In this document: positions 1-8,452 of the stretch, one piece after another
How the letters are laid out: each line of letters opens with the position of its first letter
Numbering within the stretch: position 1 is the first letter of the stretch
Origin: Hungatella hathewayi
Lineage (GTDB): Bacteria > Bacillota > Clostridia > Lachnospirales > Lachnospiraceae
Length of the DNA stretch: 64,000 nt
Direction: 5' to 3'
Assembly (NCBI GenBank): GCA_025149285.1
Contig: CP102274.1
Coordinates: forward strand, 4,428,001 to 4,492,000
Made by a program: the position numbers and the translations under genes
The notes under the pieces: model-generated
The model's input: the letters and a program-made list of their open reading frames with translations, nothing else
Told to the model about the DNA's origin: nothing
Databases searched by the model: none

Positions 1-878
1 CCCACTAAAGCCATGGAATCAAAGACGCGTTTTGCTTCCTTCACCACTTCTTTGTCCCGCTCCGCAGCCATGCCCACGCTGCTTCTCTTCGCATACTCCA
101 GATTCTCCTCCACCTGCTTTTCATCGCTCATTCCGCTGAGCAGCAGACTGACCTCCGGCTGGTCCCAAAGGAAATCCAGCGCATATTCCACAGGAGACTT
201 ATCCTCCGGAAATACCTTTTTCAGATGGGGCGCCGGATTGGCCAGCCTGCCGCCCAGTAAAGGCTCCATGATCACAACTCCAAGACCTTTGGAAGCGGCA
301 TACTTTAATCCTTTTCTTCCTGCCTGATGATCAATGTCCACGTAATTATACTGAATCTGGCAGAAATCCCATCCATCATAATAATCTATGATATCCTGAA
401 ATACCTCATATGAATCATGGAAGGAAAATCCAAGATAACGGATTTTTCCAGCCTCTCTTGCTTTTTCCATCCGTTTCACCAGTTCGAATGGTTTTACCTT
501 ATCCTCCATGCGTTCGCCGCTCAGTGCATGAAGCAGATAAAAATCGATATGATCCGTATTCAGCTTCTCCAGCTGCTCGTCCAGCAGTGTCTCAAAATCC
601 TCCGCCTTTTCCAGCTTCCATACAGGACATTTGGTTGCAAGATACGTTTTCTCCCTGTAGCCGTCAGCCAGCGCTTTTCCCACGATCTTCTCGCTCTCTC
701 CCTGGTGGTATGGATAAGCGGTGTCGATATAATTCACGCCCTCATCGATGGCATGACGGATCATGGCAATGGCGCGTTCCTCATCCACCGTCTCGTCATG
801 AAAAATCGGCAATCTCATCGTTCCAAACCCCAGTGCCGACACTTGAATTCCTGTCTTTCCAAAATTACGATACTGCAT
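1..878 (-). CDS. Aldo/keto reductase, C-terminus beyond window edge
   Basis: NAD(P)H-dependent aldo/keto reductase, a cytosolic TIM-barrel oxidoreductase that reduces carbonyl compounds. The start is MQYRNFGKTG at 878, with an AGGGAGGAC-type ribosome site just upstream. The family tetrad is visible: Asp52 and Tyr57 in NYIDTAYPYHQGE, Lys83 in LATKCP and His117 in FYLLHAL. About 292 residues are inside the window with no stop. Many clostridial members of this subgroup carry a C-terminal 4Fe-4S segment; that part would lie outside, so its presence cannot be judged. It is divergent from the rubredoxin gene. The substrate cannot be told from sequence. Confidence 0.93.
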   Translation of the reverse strand, partial: MQYRNFGKTGIQVSALGFGTMRLPIFHDETVDEERAIAMIRHAIDEGVNYIDTAYPYHQGESEKIVGKALADGYREKTYLATKCPVWKLEKAEDFETLLDEQLEKLNTDHIDFYLLHALSGERMEDKVKPFELVKRMEKAREAGKIRYLGFSFHDSYEVFQDIIDYYDGWDFCQIQYNYVDIDHQAGRKGLKYAASKGLGVVIMEPLLGGRLANPAPHLKKVFPEDKSPVEYALDFLWDQPEVSLLLSGMSDEKQVEENLEYAKRSSVGMAAERDKEVVKEAKRVFDSMALV

Positions 879-1039
879 CTTAGTCCTCCCTGATGTATAA
901 TATTTTTGTTCTATTTTACCACATATTTCCTGCATTCTAAAGTATTTTCTGAATGTAACCGGATATTTCCCCGTACCGGTTGTAAAACAGTTACATTTCT
1001 GGTAAAATAGGGTATCAACAAAAGAAAGAGGTGACTGTT

Positions 1040-1201
1040 ATGAAAAAATACGTTTGTGAGCCATGCGGATACATATATGATCCGGCGGCAGGTGATCCGG
1101 ATAACGGAATCGATCCAGGCACAGCTTTTGAAGATCTTCCGGAGGATTGGGTATGTCCGCTCTGCGGTATGGGAAAAGATGTATTTGTCCCGGAAGATTA
1201 A
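1040..1201 (+). CDS. Rubredoxin (53 aa)
   Basis: Small one-iron electron carrier. The ATG at 1040 is preceded by AAAGAGGTGAC. The 53-residue product has both iron knuckles, CEPCGYIYD near the N-terminus and CPLCGMGKD near the C-terminus, plus the acidic middle typical of the family, and it ends in the usual PED. In clostridia rubredoxin takes electrons from NADH:rubredoxin oxidoreductase and passes them to FprA or rubrerythrin. A candidate oxidoreductase (31992-33287) and FprA (9790-10992) are both in this window, though not adjacent. It appears monocistronic, with a hairpin terminator directly after it. Confidence 0.97.
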   Translation: MKKYVCEPCGYIYDPAAGDPDNGIDPGTAFEDLPEDWVCPLCGMGKDVFVPED

Positions 1202-1222
1202 ATATTCCATGTAAGACGACAG

Positions 1223-1269
1223 AAAACCGGTCCGCACAGGCGCTTAAGCCATCGTGCGGACCGGTTTTT
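1223..1269. terminator. Bidirectional terminator between rubredoxin and aspartate kinase
   Basis: A long GC-rich inverted repeat (arms AAACCGGTCCGCAC and GTGCGGACCGGTTT around a 16-base loop), flanked by T-rich sequence to the right and A-rich sequence to the left. It lies between two convergent genes and could stop both. Confidence 0.85.
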
Positions 1270-1298
1270 CTGTCCGGATATTCCGGATATATGAATAC

Positions 1299-2618
1299 TT
1301 AAATTTCGGTTGAGATGAAGATATCGTAGATTGCCCTGATGGCCGCTTCAAAGTCTGCATTCTTAACGCCGATGATGATGTTTAACTCGCTGGAGCCCTG
1401 GTCGATCATCTTCACGTTGACGCGGGCGTGGGCCAGCGCGGAGAAGATTCTTCCCGCCGTACCTCTCGTAGCCTTCATGCCGCGTCCCACGACAGCGATT
1501 AATGCCAGATCGGATTCCAGTTCCACATAATCGGGCTCGACTGCACGGTGGATCCCCGCAATCACGGACTGTTCGTATTCCTCAAATTCAGACTGATGGA
1601 CAAATACGGTCATGGTATCGATTCCCGACGGCATATGCTCGAAGGAGATGCCGTATTTTTCAAATACCTCCAGAACCTTGCGGCCAAACCCTACCTCGGC
1701 GTTCATCATGGCTTTCTCAATGTTGATGGAGCAGAAGCCCTTCTTGCCGGCAACTCCCGTTATGGTATAACGCGGCTTACGGCAGGTGCTCTCCACGATC
1801 AGAGTGCCCTTCTCCTCCGGCCTGTTGGTGTTGCGGATATTAATCGGAATTCCCTCTTTTCTGACCGGGAAGATGGCGTCCTCATGCAGGACACTGGCTC
1901 CCATATAGGCCAGCTCGCGAAGCTCCCTGTATGTAATCGTCTCAATAACCTCGGGATCAGCGATGATGCGGGGATCAGCTACGAGGAAACCGGAGACATC
2001 GGTCCAGTTTTCATACATGTCGGCATGAATGGCTTTTGCCACAATGGAACCGGTGACATCGGATCCGCCTCTGGAGAAAGTACGGATACTGCCGTCGTGA
2101 GTGGCTCCGTAGAATCCCGGAATCACCGCGCGTTCCACGTGCTCTAAGCGTTCTCCCAGCTCACGGTTGGTAGTTTCCGCCTCGAAGCTGCCGTCTTCGT
2201 CGAAAAAGATGACCTCAGCCGCATCAATGAACTCGTAGCCTAAATAGCTGGCCATGACAATGCCGTTTAAGTACTCTCCTCTGGATGCCGCGTAATCACG
2301 GCCGGCCTTCTTTAAGAAATTTTCCTCAATGGTCTCGAATTCATGATCCAGATTTAAATTTAAATCCAGCCCGTCGATAATCTCTACGTAGCGGCTCTTA
2401 ATCTTCTCCAGAATCTTTTTGTAGCTTTTTCCCTCTGCCGCCGCATCGTAGCACTGATACAGCATATCCGTAACCTTTTCGTCCTTGTCGTTTCTCTTGC
2501 CCGGCGCTGACGGTACCACATAGCGTCTGCTCTTATCGGATCGTATGATGTCCCCAACCTTCTTAAACTGTCTTGCACTGGCCAGAGAACTGCCGCCGAA
2601 TTTCACAACCTTTTTCAT
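1299..2618 (-). CDS. lysC: Aspartate kinase
   Basis: Phosphorylates aspartate at the first step of lysine, threonine and methionine synthesis. I place the start at MKKVVKFGGSS (2618), because an upstream in-frame codon would put the GAGGAG ribosome site inside the protein. The product is about 439 residues. The amino-acid kinase domain opens with VVKFGGSS and contains SRGGSDVTGS for substrate binding and phosphate transfer; two ACT domains follow in the last third (after TITGVAGKKG), which normally give feedback inhibition by lysine or threonine. No lysine riboswitch is seen in the 77 bases between this gene and the MATE gene upstream. The paralogue type (lysC or thrA-like) is inferred. Confidence 0.93.
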   Translation of the reverse strand: MKKVVKFGGSSLASARQFKKVGDIIRSDKSRRYVVPSAPGKRNDKDEKVTDMLYQCYDAAAEGKSYKKILEKIKSRYVEIIDGLDLNLNLDHEFETIEENFLKKAGRDYAASRGEYLNGIVMASYLGYEFIDAAEVIFFDEDGSFEAETTNRELGERLEHVERAVIPGFYGATHDGSIRTFSRGGSDVTGSIVAKAIHADMYENWTDVSGFLVADPRIIADPEVIETITYRELRELAYMGASVLHEDAIFPVRKEGIPINIRNTNRPEEKGTLIVESTCRKPRYTITGVAGKKGFCSINIEKAMMNAEVGFGRKVLEVFEKYGISFEHMPSGIDTMTVFVHQSEFEEYEQSVIAGIHRAVEPDYVELESDLALIAVVGRGMKATRGTAGRIFSALAHARVNVKMIDQGSSELNIIIGVKNADFEAAIRAIYDIFISTEI

Positions 2619-2695
2619 GTCTTCTTTCTCCTCTGTCACATATCCATAAAATCAATTTTATTTAACGGAAATAATATCGTACTTGCAGGAAGCTG

Positions 2696-4081
2696 TCAAG
2701 TATTTTGTAAAACGGCTTTTTCCGCCTCCTGACGGGCCGCCAGCCGTTTATGCTGCTTCAGCCAGCCGCCTGACGCCATGCGCCCGGCGTAGATAACGCC
2801 CCTCACAGCCCAGTCCAGAACCATGGCAATCCAGACTCCGATCAGCCCCATGCCGAGGTACCGGCCCAGAACGAAGCTCATGGCGATCCTGCACAGAAGC
2901 ATGGACATAATGGTGATGCACATGGCAAATGTTACATCATCTGCCGCACGCAGCGCATTGGGCAGTGCAAAGGAAGGCGCCCAGATCAGCACACAGCATA
3001 ACCCATGAAGCGTGCAGATGATTCTCGCCAGCTCTGCCGTCTGCTCCGATACGTGATAGAGGCCGATGATATGCGGCAGAAATACCAGCATCGGAAAACA
3101 GATGAGAAAATGGGCTCCCATAATGAGAAAAATAAAGTTCTTCGCATACCGTTTCGCCTCCCGGTACCGCTTTGCACCCACGGCCTGCCCTACCACCGTG
3201 ATCATGGCCAGAGAAATGGCGCTGCCGGGAATCACCTGAAAGGAGCAGATGGTACCCGCCACCGCATTGGCGGCAATGGATGTCGTACCAAAGCTGGAGA
3301 CCAGCCCCGCCACGAGAAGCTTACCGCCCTGAAAGAGACCGTTTTCCACTCCCATGGGAACCCCGATCCCCATGATCCGCCGGATAACAGCCGGATGAAA
3401 GCCCAGATGAAAGTTCTTATCGATGTGAAGCGGAAGCTTCGGATTGCGGATCACCCACACCAGAATGACCGCCGCAGTGATCCGTGACAGCAGCGTGGAG
3501 ATTCCGGCCCCTGCCACCTCCAGATGAAAGCCATAGATCAGAATTGCATTCCCCGCAATGTTAATGGCGTTCATCAGCATGGAGACCTTCATGGATATCC
3601 CGGAATTCCCCATGGAACGGCAGATGGCCGCCGACCCGTTATATACCGCCAGAAACGGGAAAGACAGTGCCGTCAGATAGTAGTATGTCCTGGCATAATT
3701 CATAACGGACGGTTCGATCGTTCCGTATATCGTCCGCAGAATCTGATAGTTGAACAGTAAGGACAACACCATTAAAACCGATGAAAATATCAGAACCACA
3801 AAAATCAGCTGATTGGAGGCTTTCAGCGCCTCGTCCCGGTTTTCATCCCCCAGTTCCTGTGCCGCTATGACAGCGCCTCCGGTAGCCATGGCTGTAAACA
3901 CGTTAATCAGCAGAATATTGAGTGTATCCACAAGGGAAATCCCCGAAACCGCAGTCTCTCCCACTCCGGCCACCATGATCGTATCCGCCATTCCCACTAA
4001 AACGGCGAGAAACTGTTCAATGATCAGCGGCAGGATCAGACGCCTGATGGCCGTCTTCGAAAATATCGGTGCTTCTTCCAT
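2696..4081 (-). CDS. MATE family efflux transporter
   Basis: Polytopic inner-membrane exporter of the MATE/MatE family, which uses Na+ or H+ gradients to expel cationic drugs or metabolites. The 461-residue length and about twelve hydrophobic segments in two repeated halves fit the family, with family-like text such as LVGMADTIMVAGVGETAVSG near the N-terminus. The start MEEAPIFSKT at 4081 has an AAAGGGAGAGAG ribosome site and lies inside the end of the arginase-like gene (65-base overlap), so the two are probably translationally coupled. Substrate unknown. A second MATE gene is at 16216-17565; the two differ clearly in sequence. Confidence 0.92.
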   Translation of the reverse strand: MEEAPIFSKTAIRRLILPLIIEQFLAVLVGMADTIMVAGVGETAVSGISLVDTLNILLINVFTAMATGGAVIAAQELGDENRDEALKASNQLIFVVLIFSSVLMVLSLLFNYQILRTIYGTIEPSVMNYARTYYYLTALSFPFLAVYNGSAAICRSMGNSGISMKVSMLMNAINIAGNAILIYGFHLEVAGAGISTLLSRITAAVILVWVIRNPKLPLHIDKNFHLGFHPAVIRRIMGIGVPMGVENGLFQGGKLLVAGLVSSFGTTSIAANAVAGTICSFQVIPGSAISLAMITVVGQAVGAKRYREAKRYAKNFIFLIMGAHFLICFPMLVFLPHIIGLYHVSEQTAELARIICTLHGLCCVLIWAPSFALPNALRAADDVTFAMCITIMSMLLCRIAMSFVLGRYLGMGLIGVWIAMVLDWAVRGVIYAGRMASGGWLKQHKRLAARQEAEKAVLQNT

Positions 4082-4862
4082 CTCTCTCTCCCTTTTGTAT
4101 CCTTCCAGCCGGCTTCTTCTGATCGGTCAGAAGCATCCGGAGAATTCGTCTGTTAGCCGCGTCGTTTTGTTCGTCTGACGCGGACATTTGTCCTGAAAAA
4201 AATTCGTCCCGATCCGCTTCTCCACAGATATCCACCCCCAGAATCCGGCGGCTGTCCAGGATGCGGTACGCCCTCTCCAGCAGCTCCAGCGTCATGGTGC
4301 CCTGATCCCAGTCTGTCACCACTTCTTCCCGCCCGAACGCGTCCTTGTCGATGGACAGATACACGGCCTCCGATGCCTCCGCTTCAAGGATTCCCAGCCA
4401 TGTGTCACCTGCCTCCGCCATGCTTTCCGAAATGATCCGCACACGGCCGGCATAGTCCGGTTCTGCGGTATCTGCCAGTGAATCCGCGACACCGATCAGA
4501 ACCACATTTTTGAGGAACGGCAGGGCGTCCAGAGCCTCTTTGATCCAGCAGCCGCAGGACAGAAGTCCGGCGAACATGGACGGCTTCATATCCGTATGAT
4601 GATCGAACACCACCAGAGTAAACGGCTCCCGGATATGTTTCATCAGCAGATAGCTTAAGTAGTGGAAATTGCCTCCGTCTATAAAATGAATCCAGCCTTC
4701 CAGCCCGCTGATCCGCGCATCAATCTCCTCCATGGAAGTCTCATCACAGAATCCGTTGACCCCGGACAAATCCGAACAGTCAATCCATTCACAGTCCCTG
4801 TCTTTATAGAAGCTTTGCCTTTCATACACTCCTGAAAAATTCAGCACTGAAACTGATTTCAT
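4017..4862 (-). CDS. Arginase/ureohydrolase-like protein, atypical
   Basis: A 281-residue protein with a degenerate ureohydrolase pattern. GGNFHYLSYL resembles the first metal-binding motif, VVFDHHTDM corresponds to the DAHxD motif, and VYLSIDKDAF corresponds to SxDxDxxDP, but the final DP is missing (AFGREEV instead). Two or more Mn ligands are therefore plausible, while the substrate loop differs from true arginase or agmatinase. I would not assign a substrate. It follows an HD-domain gene by 36 bases and overlaps the MATE gene by 65, all on the minus strand, so co-transcription with a transporter is likely. The last 60 residues, polar and basic, lie in the overlap. Confidence 0.72.
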   Translation of the reverse strand: MKSVSVLNFSGVYERQSFYKDRDCEWIDCSDLSGVNGFCDETSMEEIDARISGLEGWIHFIDGGNFHYLSYLLMKHIREPFTLVVFDHHTDMKPSMFAGLLSCGCWIKEALDALPFLKNVVLIGVADSLADTAEPDYAGRVRIISESMAEAGDTWLGILEAEASEAVYLSIDKDAFGREEVVTDWDQGTMTLELLERAYRILDSRRILGVDICGEADRDEFFSGQMSASDEQNDAANRRILRMLLTDQKKPAGRIQKGERDGRSTDIFEDGHQASDPAADH

Positions 4863-4898
4863 CGCTCTTTTCTCCTGGTTTTTCTCTTCTTTCAGGCG

Positions 4899-5492
4899 CT
4901 ACTGAGCGCCCAGTTTTTCCATCTCATCGTTGACAGAAGACTCGCAGGAGCGCATGGCCCCGATCGTCTTTTCAAACAGCTCCTCCAGCGTCCAGCCGAG
5001 CCTCTCGGCCCCCTGTGCAATCACGTCACGGGAACAGCCGGCCGCGAACCGTTTATCCTTATATTTCTTCTTTAAACTGGAGACCTCCATATCCATCACG
5101 CTCTTTGACGGACGCATTCTGGCGGCGGCTCCGATCAGGCCTGTGAGTTCGTCTGACGCGAACAGTACCTTCTCCATCTCATGCTCCGGTTCCACATCGG
5201 AGACGAGTCCGTAACCGTGGCTCACAACCGCGTGAACAAGCTCCGGTTCTGCCTGGACCTCTGCCAGAAGTTCCGGCGCCTTTCTGCAGTGCTCCTCCGG
5301 GTAGTTTTCAAAATCCACATCGTGAAGGAGTCCGGCAATTCCCCAGAAATCCTCATCTTCCCCGTATCCCAGTTCCCTGGCGTACCAGCGCATGGTGCCT
5401 TCCACCGTAAGTCCGTGAAGGATATGGAAGGACTCCTTATTGTATTTCATAAGAAGGGAAAGCGCCTGGTCTCTCGTTACATTAGTTTTCAT
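4899..5492 (-). CDS. HD domain-containing hydrolase
   Basis: A 197-residue cytosolic protein of the HD superfamily of metal-dependent phosphohydrolases. The HD pair is seen in GIAGLLHDVDFENYPEEH near residue 55, with an upstream His (HILHGLTVEG) and a downstream VHAVVSHGYG that fits the remaining metal-ligand region. Members of this small subgroup are usually annotated only as HD-domain or HDIG hydrolases; the substrate is unknown. It lies 7 bases after the DUF523 gene and 36 before the arginase-like gene on the minus strand, which suggests one operon. Confidence 0.88.
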   Translation of the reverse strand: MKTNVTRDQALSLLMKYNKESFHILHGLTVEGTMRWYARELGYGEDEDFWGIAGLLHDVDFENYPEEHCRKAPELLAEVQAEPELVHAVVSHGYGLVSDVEPEHEMEKVLFASDELTGLIGAAARMRPSKSVMDMEVSSLKKKYKDKRFAAGCSRDVIAQGAERLGWTLEELFEKTIGAMRSCESSVNDEMEKLGAQ

Positions 5493-5499
5493 ATTTCTG

Positions 5500-6030
5500 T
5501 CACTCCTCTGTCATTTGATTACGATTCAGCTGTGTAATATTGATGCTGCCATCCATCATATCACTGCTGATTTCCGATATCAAGCTTGAAATGCCGCTTT
5601 CTCCCGCTACTTTAATCCCATGCTTCTTAAGAAGCCGCGCCGTCACCCCGTCTCCGGCAGTCTTTACGCCGGAAAAGGTGCCGTCGTAGATCACCCCGCT
5701 GCCGCAGGAGGGGCTGCGTTCCTTTAAAATGGCGTACCGGCAGCCATACAGCTTCGCGATCTGAAGGGCTTCCTCCCCTCCTTTTTCGAAATATTCCGTG
5801 ACATCGCAGCCCTTCCGGTTCATCACGCGGACCTGCCCGCCGTCCCGCCGGCATTCGGCTGGTTCCCTGGGGGTCCCCAGCCCTCCCATCTGCTCCGGAC
5901 AAACCGGAATCAGCTCATACTCTTTTAACAGCTCCAGCACCTCATCACGCCGGCCGTTCTTTCCGTCATAGCGGCAGTTTACGCCCAGCAGACAGGCGCT
6001 GACCAGAATTCTTATATTTTTCTTATCCAT
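5500..6030 (-). CDS. DUF523 family protein
   Basis: A conserved protein of unknown biochemical role. The hallmark opening ILVSACLLGVNCRYDG is followed by LIPVCPEQMGGLGTPR and LKERSPSCGSGVIYDG, all typical of DUF523 with its conserved cysteines. I start it at MDKKN (6030), where GGAGG lies 8 bases upstream; an earlier in-frame GTG would absorb that site. The length of 176 residues is normal for the family. It follows the phosphoesterase gene by 23 bases and precedes the HD gene by 7. The cysteine-rich motifs suggest metal or thiol chemistry, but that is inference. Confidence 0.92.
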   Translation of the reverse strand: MDKKNIRILVSACLLGVNCRYDGKNGRRDEVLELLKEYELIPVCPEQMGGLGTPREPAECRRDGGQVRVMNRKGCDVTEYFEKGGEEALQIAKLYGCRYAILKERSPSCGSGVIYDGTFSGVKTAGDGVTARLLKKHGIKVAGESGISSLISEISSDMMDGSINITQLNRNQMTEE

Positions 6031-6053
6031 CAAAAAGCCTCCGTTCCTTATCC

Positions 6054-7352
6054 TCACCGGTTCCCTGCATCACTTTTTGGGGGCAGTAATAACCGGTTTT
6101 CATCATGTCCCGCATCTTCCATCATGGAATCCATATAGCTGCCGAAAAAGAGCTCTGCTCCTTTTTCTTTCCAAAGCTTCCAGCCAGGTGTATCTGCAAT
6201 TTCCTTTTCCGGCTTTGTCATACCGGCAAAGTAATTCCGGTTCATCTCCACGGCCAGTTCCGTCATCTGCCCCCGCTCTTCCTCTGATACACTCAGTGCT
6301 TCCAGCTCCTTCTTCATCTTTTTTCGCGTGCACTCGTCAAAATATGCCTGGGACAGTTCTTCGAAATTCTCAAAATCCCCGGCAATACCGGTTTTTTCCC
6401 GATCCCATCGCCCGACATGCACCTTCCGGGTTTCATACGATGTGCTTCCATCTGAACCAACGGTTAAAACACCATACCGGTTCGGGGCCACGGTAAGGGA
6501 GCCGGTTGCAATGTCATAGAGCCCTCCGTTCTCCGCAATATGCTGGATATGGACATGGCCGCTTACGTTTAGAACCACCCCATGGCCTTTCAGAAGGCGC
6601 TCCAGCTCCTCGTGATTGTCCAACAGGAATCCCCGAGACAAAAGCTTATTCTGTGCCAGAACATTCTGATGGGTCACCGTGATCACGGCTGCACCTGCCT
6701 CCTCCGCGCGTTCCATCTGCCGCTCTGCCCACTGAAGCGTAGAATCCTTTATACGCCCGGGCGCATCCTCCGTATTGGCATCAAGCAGCAGAATCCAGAC
6801 CCGTTCCGACAGCTGATACAGAAAGCTGAGGGAATCTCCATCCGTTTCCGCCGCATCCCGGTAACCAAGCTGTTTATAAAGATCGCGGAATTCCACGCCG
6901 TTCACCCGCTCCGTCCTTGTTACCGTCTCTGCCTCAAAACTGGCGGCAAAGGGATAGCTGATATCATGATTTCCAGGCAGCACAAGGACTGGGATCCCCT
7001 GTTCCTGAAGACAGGACAGTTTTTCTGCCAGTTCCTCATGGCTCGCCTTCTCTCCGTTAAAGCTGAGATCACCGCTTAAGATTACCGCATCCGGGCGAAG
7101 CTTTGCCATATCCGTCACAAAGGCGTCTACGATCTCCGGAGCATACTGGACCAGCTTTCCGTCTCCGTTGGCAGCCATTCTCATAAAACCGGTTCCGTAG
7201 TCGGTAAGCTCCGGCGATAAATAATGCAGATCTGTGGCAGTTACGATTGTGAAAGAAGAAGTCTCTTTCTCCGCCGACGGTCTGCTGCTTCCACAGCCTG
7301 CAAGCGCGGCACAGAGAAAGGACAGAACTACAATCTGTGTTTTTTTAATCAT
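6054..7352 (-). CDS. Metallophosphoesterase lipoprotein
   Basis: A calcineurin-like phosphoesterase probably tethered outside the membrane. The N-terminus MIKKTQ is followed by a hydrophobic stretch and the lipobox LAGCGSS, so a lipid-modified Cys near residue 19 is expected. The metal site is clear: TATDLHY, SGDLSFNGEK, LPGNHDISYP, VTHQN and SGHVHIQH in order. I chose the ATG at 7352 because it gives a normal lipoprotein signal and has GGTGGG upstream; the longer frame would place about 25 non-signal residues first. It heads the minus-strand run that ends in the MATE or aspartate kinase gene. Substrate unknown (phosphodiester or nucleotide). Confidence 0.9.
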   Translation of the reverse strand: MIKKTQIVVLSFLCAALAGCGSSRPSAEKETSSFTIVTATDLHYLSPELTDYGTGFMRMAANGDGKLVQYAPEIVDAFVTDMAKLRPDAVILSGDLSFNGEKASHEELAEKLSCLQEQGIPVLVLPGNHDISYPFAASFEAETVTRTERVNGVEFRDLYKQLGYRDAAETDGDSLSFLYQLSERVWILLLDANTEDAPGRIKDSTLQWAERQMERAEEAGAAVITVTHQNVLAQNKLLSRGFLLDNHEELERLLKGHGVVLNVSGHVHIQHIAENGGLYDIATGSLTVAPNRYGVLTVGSDGSTSYETRKVHVGRWDREKTGIAGDFENFEELSQAYFDECTRKKMKKELEALSVSEEERGQMTELAVEMNRNYFAGMTKPEKEIADTPGWKLWKEKGAELFFGSYMDSMMEDAGHDENRLLLPPKSDAGNR

Positions 7353-7398
7353 AGGCATACCCACCAGTCTATCATAATTTTGCTTTTCAAACAGCTTT

Positions 7399-7458
7399 AT
7401 TATATCAAACCTGTATTCACGGCACAAGCTTGTAAAAGCTGCAGCGCTGCCTTATAAT
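7399..7458. promoter_or_regulatory. Back-to-back promoters, phosphoesterase (-) and DUF2752 (+)
   Basis: Plus strand: TTGTAA at 7430-7435, a 17-base spacer and TATAAT at 7453-7458, leading to the DUF2752 gene. Minus strand: TTGTGC (7427-7422), a 17-base spacer and TATAAT (7404-7399), leading to the lipoprotein phosphoesterase. The two -35 boxes are only two bases apart, so the polymerases could compete. Confidence 0.7.
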
Positions 7459-7503
7459 GAAATCTGCAGCTTCATACAACCGTCTCAGAGGATATGTAAA
7501 ATC

Positions 7504-7986
7504 ATGAAAAAGAAACACAGCCCGTTTTTTACTAAATCTAAAATGAAACATCTGATTTCTGATGCCGGACACAGTCTGCCAGGAATATTTCTTTGTGCCC
7601 TCTTTCTGTGCATCATGACTGCCGTCACCGGAAAAGTATGCCCTGCCCGGCTTTTACTGGGAATTCCATGCCCCGGATGCGGCCTTACACGAGCCGCAGT
7701 TCTGCTGTTAAAAGGGGATTTCCGCGGCAGCCTTCTGTCCAACCCATTTCTCCTGCCGCTGCTGGCCGGAGGACTTTTATTTTTGTATGAACATTACATC
7801 CTTGAAAGAAAAGCGCGCCTGTTTTCCGCCTGCATAGCCGTCTGCATCTTCCTTATGGTGGTTTTTTACCTCATCCGCATGAAATATTGGTTTCCCAACC
7901 GCCCGCCCATGATCTATGAGCCCCAGAACCTGCTGCACCTGCTTTTTACAGCCCTGAAATCCCGTATCTGCCCACGTTCCGCATGA
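7504..7986 (+). CDS. DUF2752 membrane protein
   Basis: A 160-residue membrane protein. The DUF2752 signature CPARLLLGIPCPGCGLTRA lies near residues 46-64, with the conserved CPGCGLTRA core. Hydrophobic segments sit around residues 26-43, 80-95 and 106-124. The Cys pair suggests metal or redox use but the family has no known function. The gene has a clear promoter (TTGTAA-17-TATAAT) about 45 bases upstream. It is followed 108 bases later by another small membrane-protein gene that has its own promoter. Confidence 0.85.
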   Translation: MKKKHSPFFTKSKMKHLISDAGHSLPGIFLCALFLCIMTAVTGKVCPARLLLGIPCPGCGLTRAAVLLLKGDFRGSLLSNPFLLPLLAGGLLFLYEHYILERKARLFSACIAVCIFLMVVFYLIRMKYWFPNRPPMIYEPQNLLHLLFTALKSRICPRSA

Positions 7987-8025
7987 AGCGCCGTTTCCCT
8001 CCCCCGGTCTGTCGAATAAAAGGAA

Positions 8026-8055
8026 TAGACAAATTTCGGCATTATATGATATAAT
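8026..8055 (+). promoter_or_regulatory. Promoter of the 86-aa membrane protein
   Basis: TAGACA at 8026-8031, an 18-base spacer and TATAAT at 8050-8055, followed by AGGAGG and the ATG at 8095. Confidence 0.65.
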
Positions 8056-8094
8056 TTTAACGATAGCTGTCATAAATTACAGGAGGTACTGAGT

Positions 8095-8355
8095 ATGGAA
8101 AACAACACAATGATGACAGACCCTAATAAGGCTGTCATGACCATGGGGGAATGGCTGATCACGTTAATCGTTCTGGCTATCCCATGTGTCAATGTAATCA
8201 TGTATTTTGTCTGGGCATTTGGCAATGGAAATGAGAACAGGAAGAATTTCTGCCGCGCCGGACTGATCGTTATGGCAATAGGTATCGTGCTGTCACTTGT
8301 CTTATACGCTGTAGTCGGCGCAGGCCTGGCTGCTGCACTGAGTGCAGGCTATTAA
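8095..8355 (+). CDS. Small two-helix membrane protein, hypothetical
   Basis: An 86-residue protein I do not recognise as a named family. It has a polar N-terminus, a first hydrophobic helix near residues 19-41 (LITLIVLAIPCVNVIMYFVW), a short polar loop GNGNENRKNFCR and a second helix near 58-84 ending in small residues. AGGAGG precedes the ATG by seven bases and a strong promoter lies just upstream, so it is very likely expressed. Similar short proteins in Firmicutes are annotated only as membrane proteins. It ends before a strong shared terminator. Confidence 0.72.
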   Translation: MENNTMMTDPNKAVMTMGEWLITLIVLAIPCVNVIMYFVWAFGNGNENRKNFCRAGLIVMAIGIVLSLVLYAVVGAGLAAALSAGY

Positions 8356-8380
8356 GTTTCATCAGACCGCATCACCAAAT

Positions 8381-8434
8381 AAGGGGCTGCCGCACCAATG
8401 ATTGTTCAATCATCCGGGCGGCAGCCCCTTTTGT
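8381..8434. terminator. Bidirectional terminator
   Basis: Arms AAGGGGCTGCCGC and GCGGCAGCCCCTT close a loop of about 25 bases, with T-rich flank on the right and A-rich flank on the left. It separates the convergent small membrane-protein gene and the clpP paralogue. Confidence 0.85.
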
Positions 8435-8452
8435 TTTATCCTCTCTATTGCG

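Noticed and set aside
410..893. Plus-strand frames over the first gene
   Set aside because: Shadows of the aldo/keto reductase, whose catalytic tetrad is intact on the minus strand.
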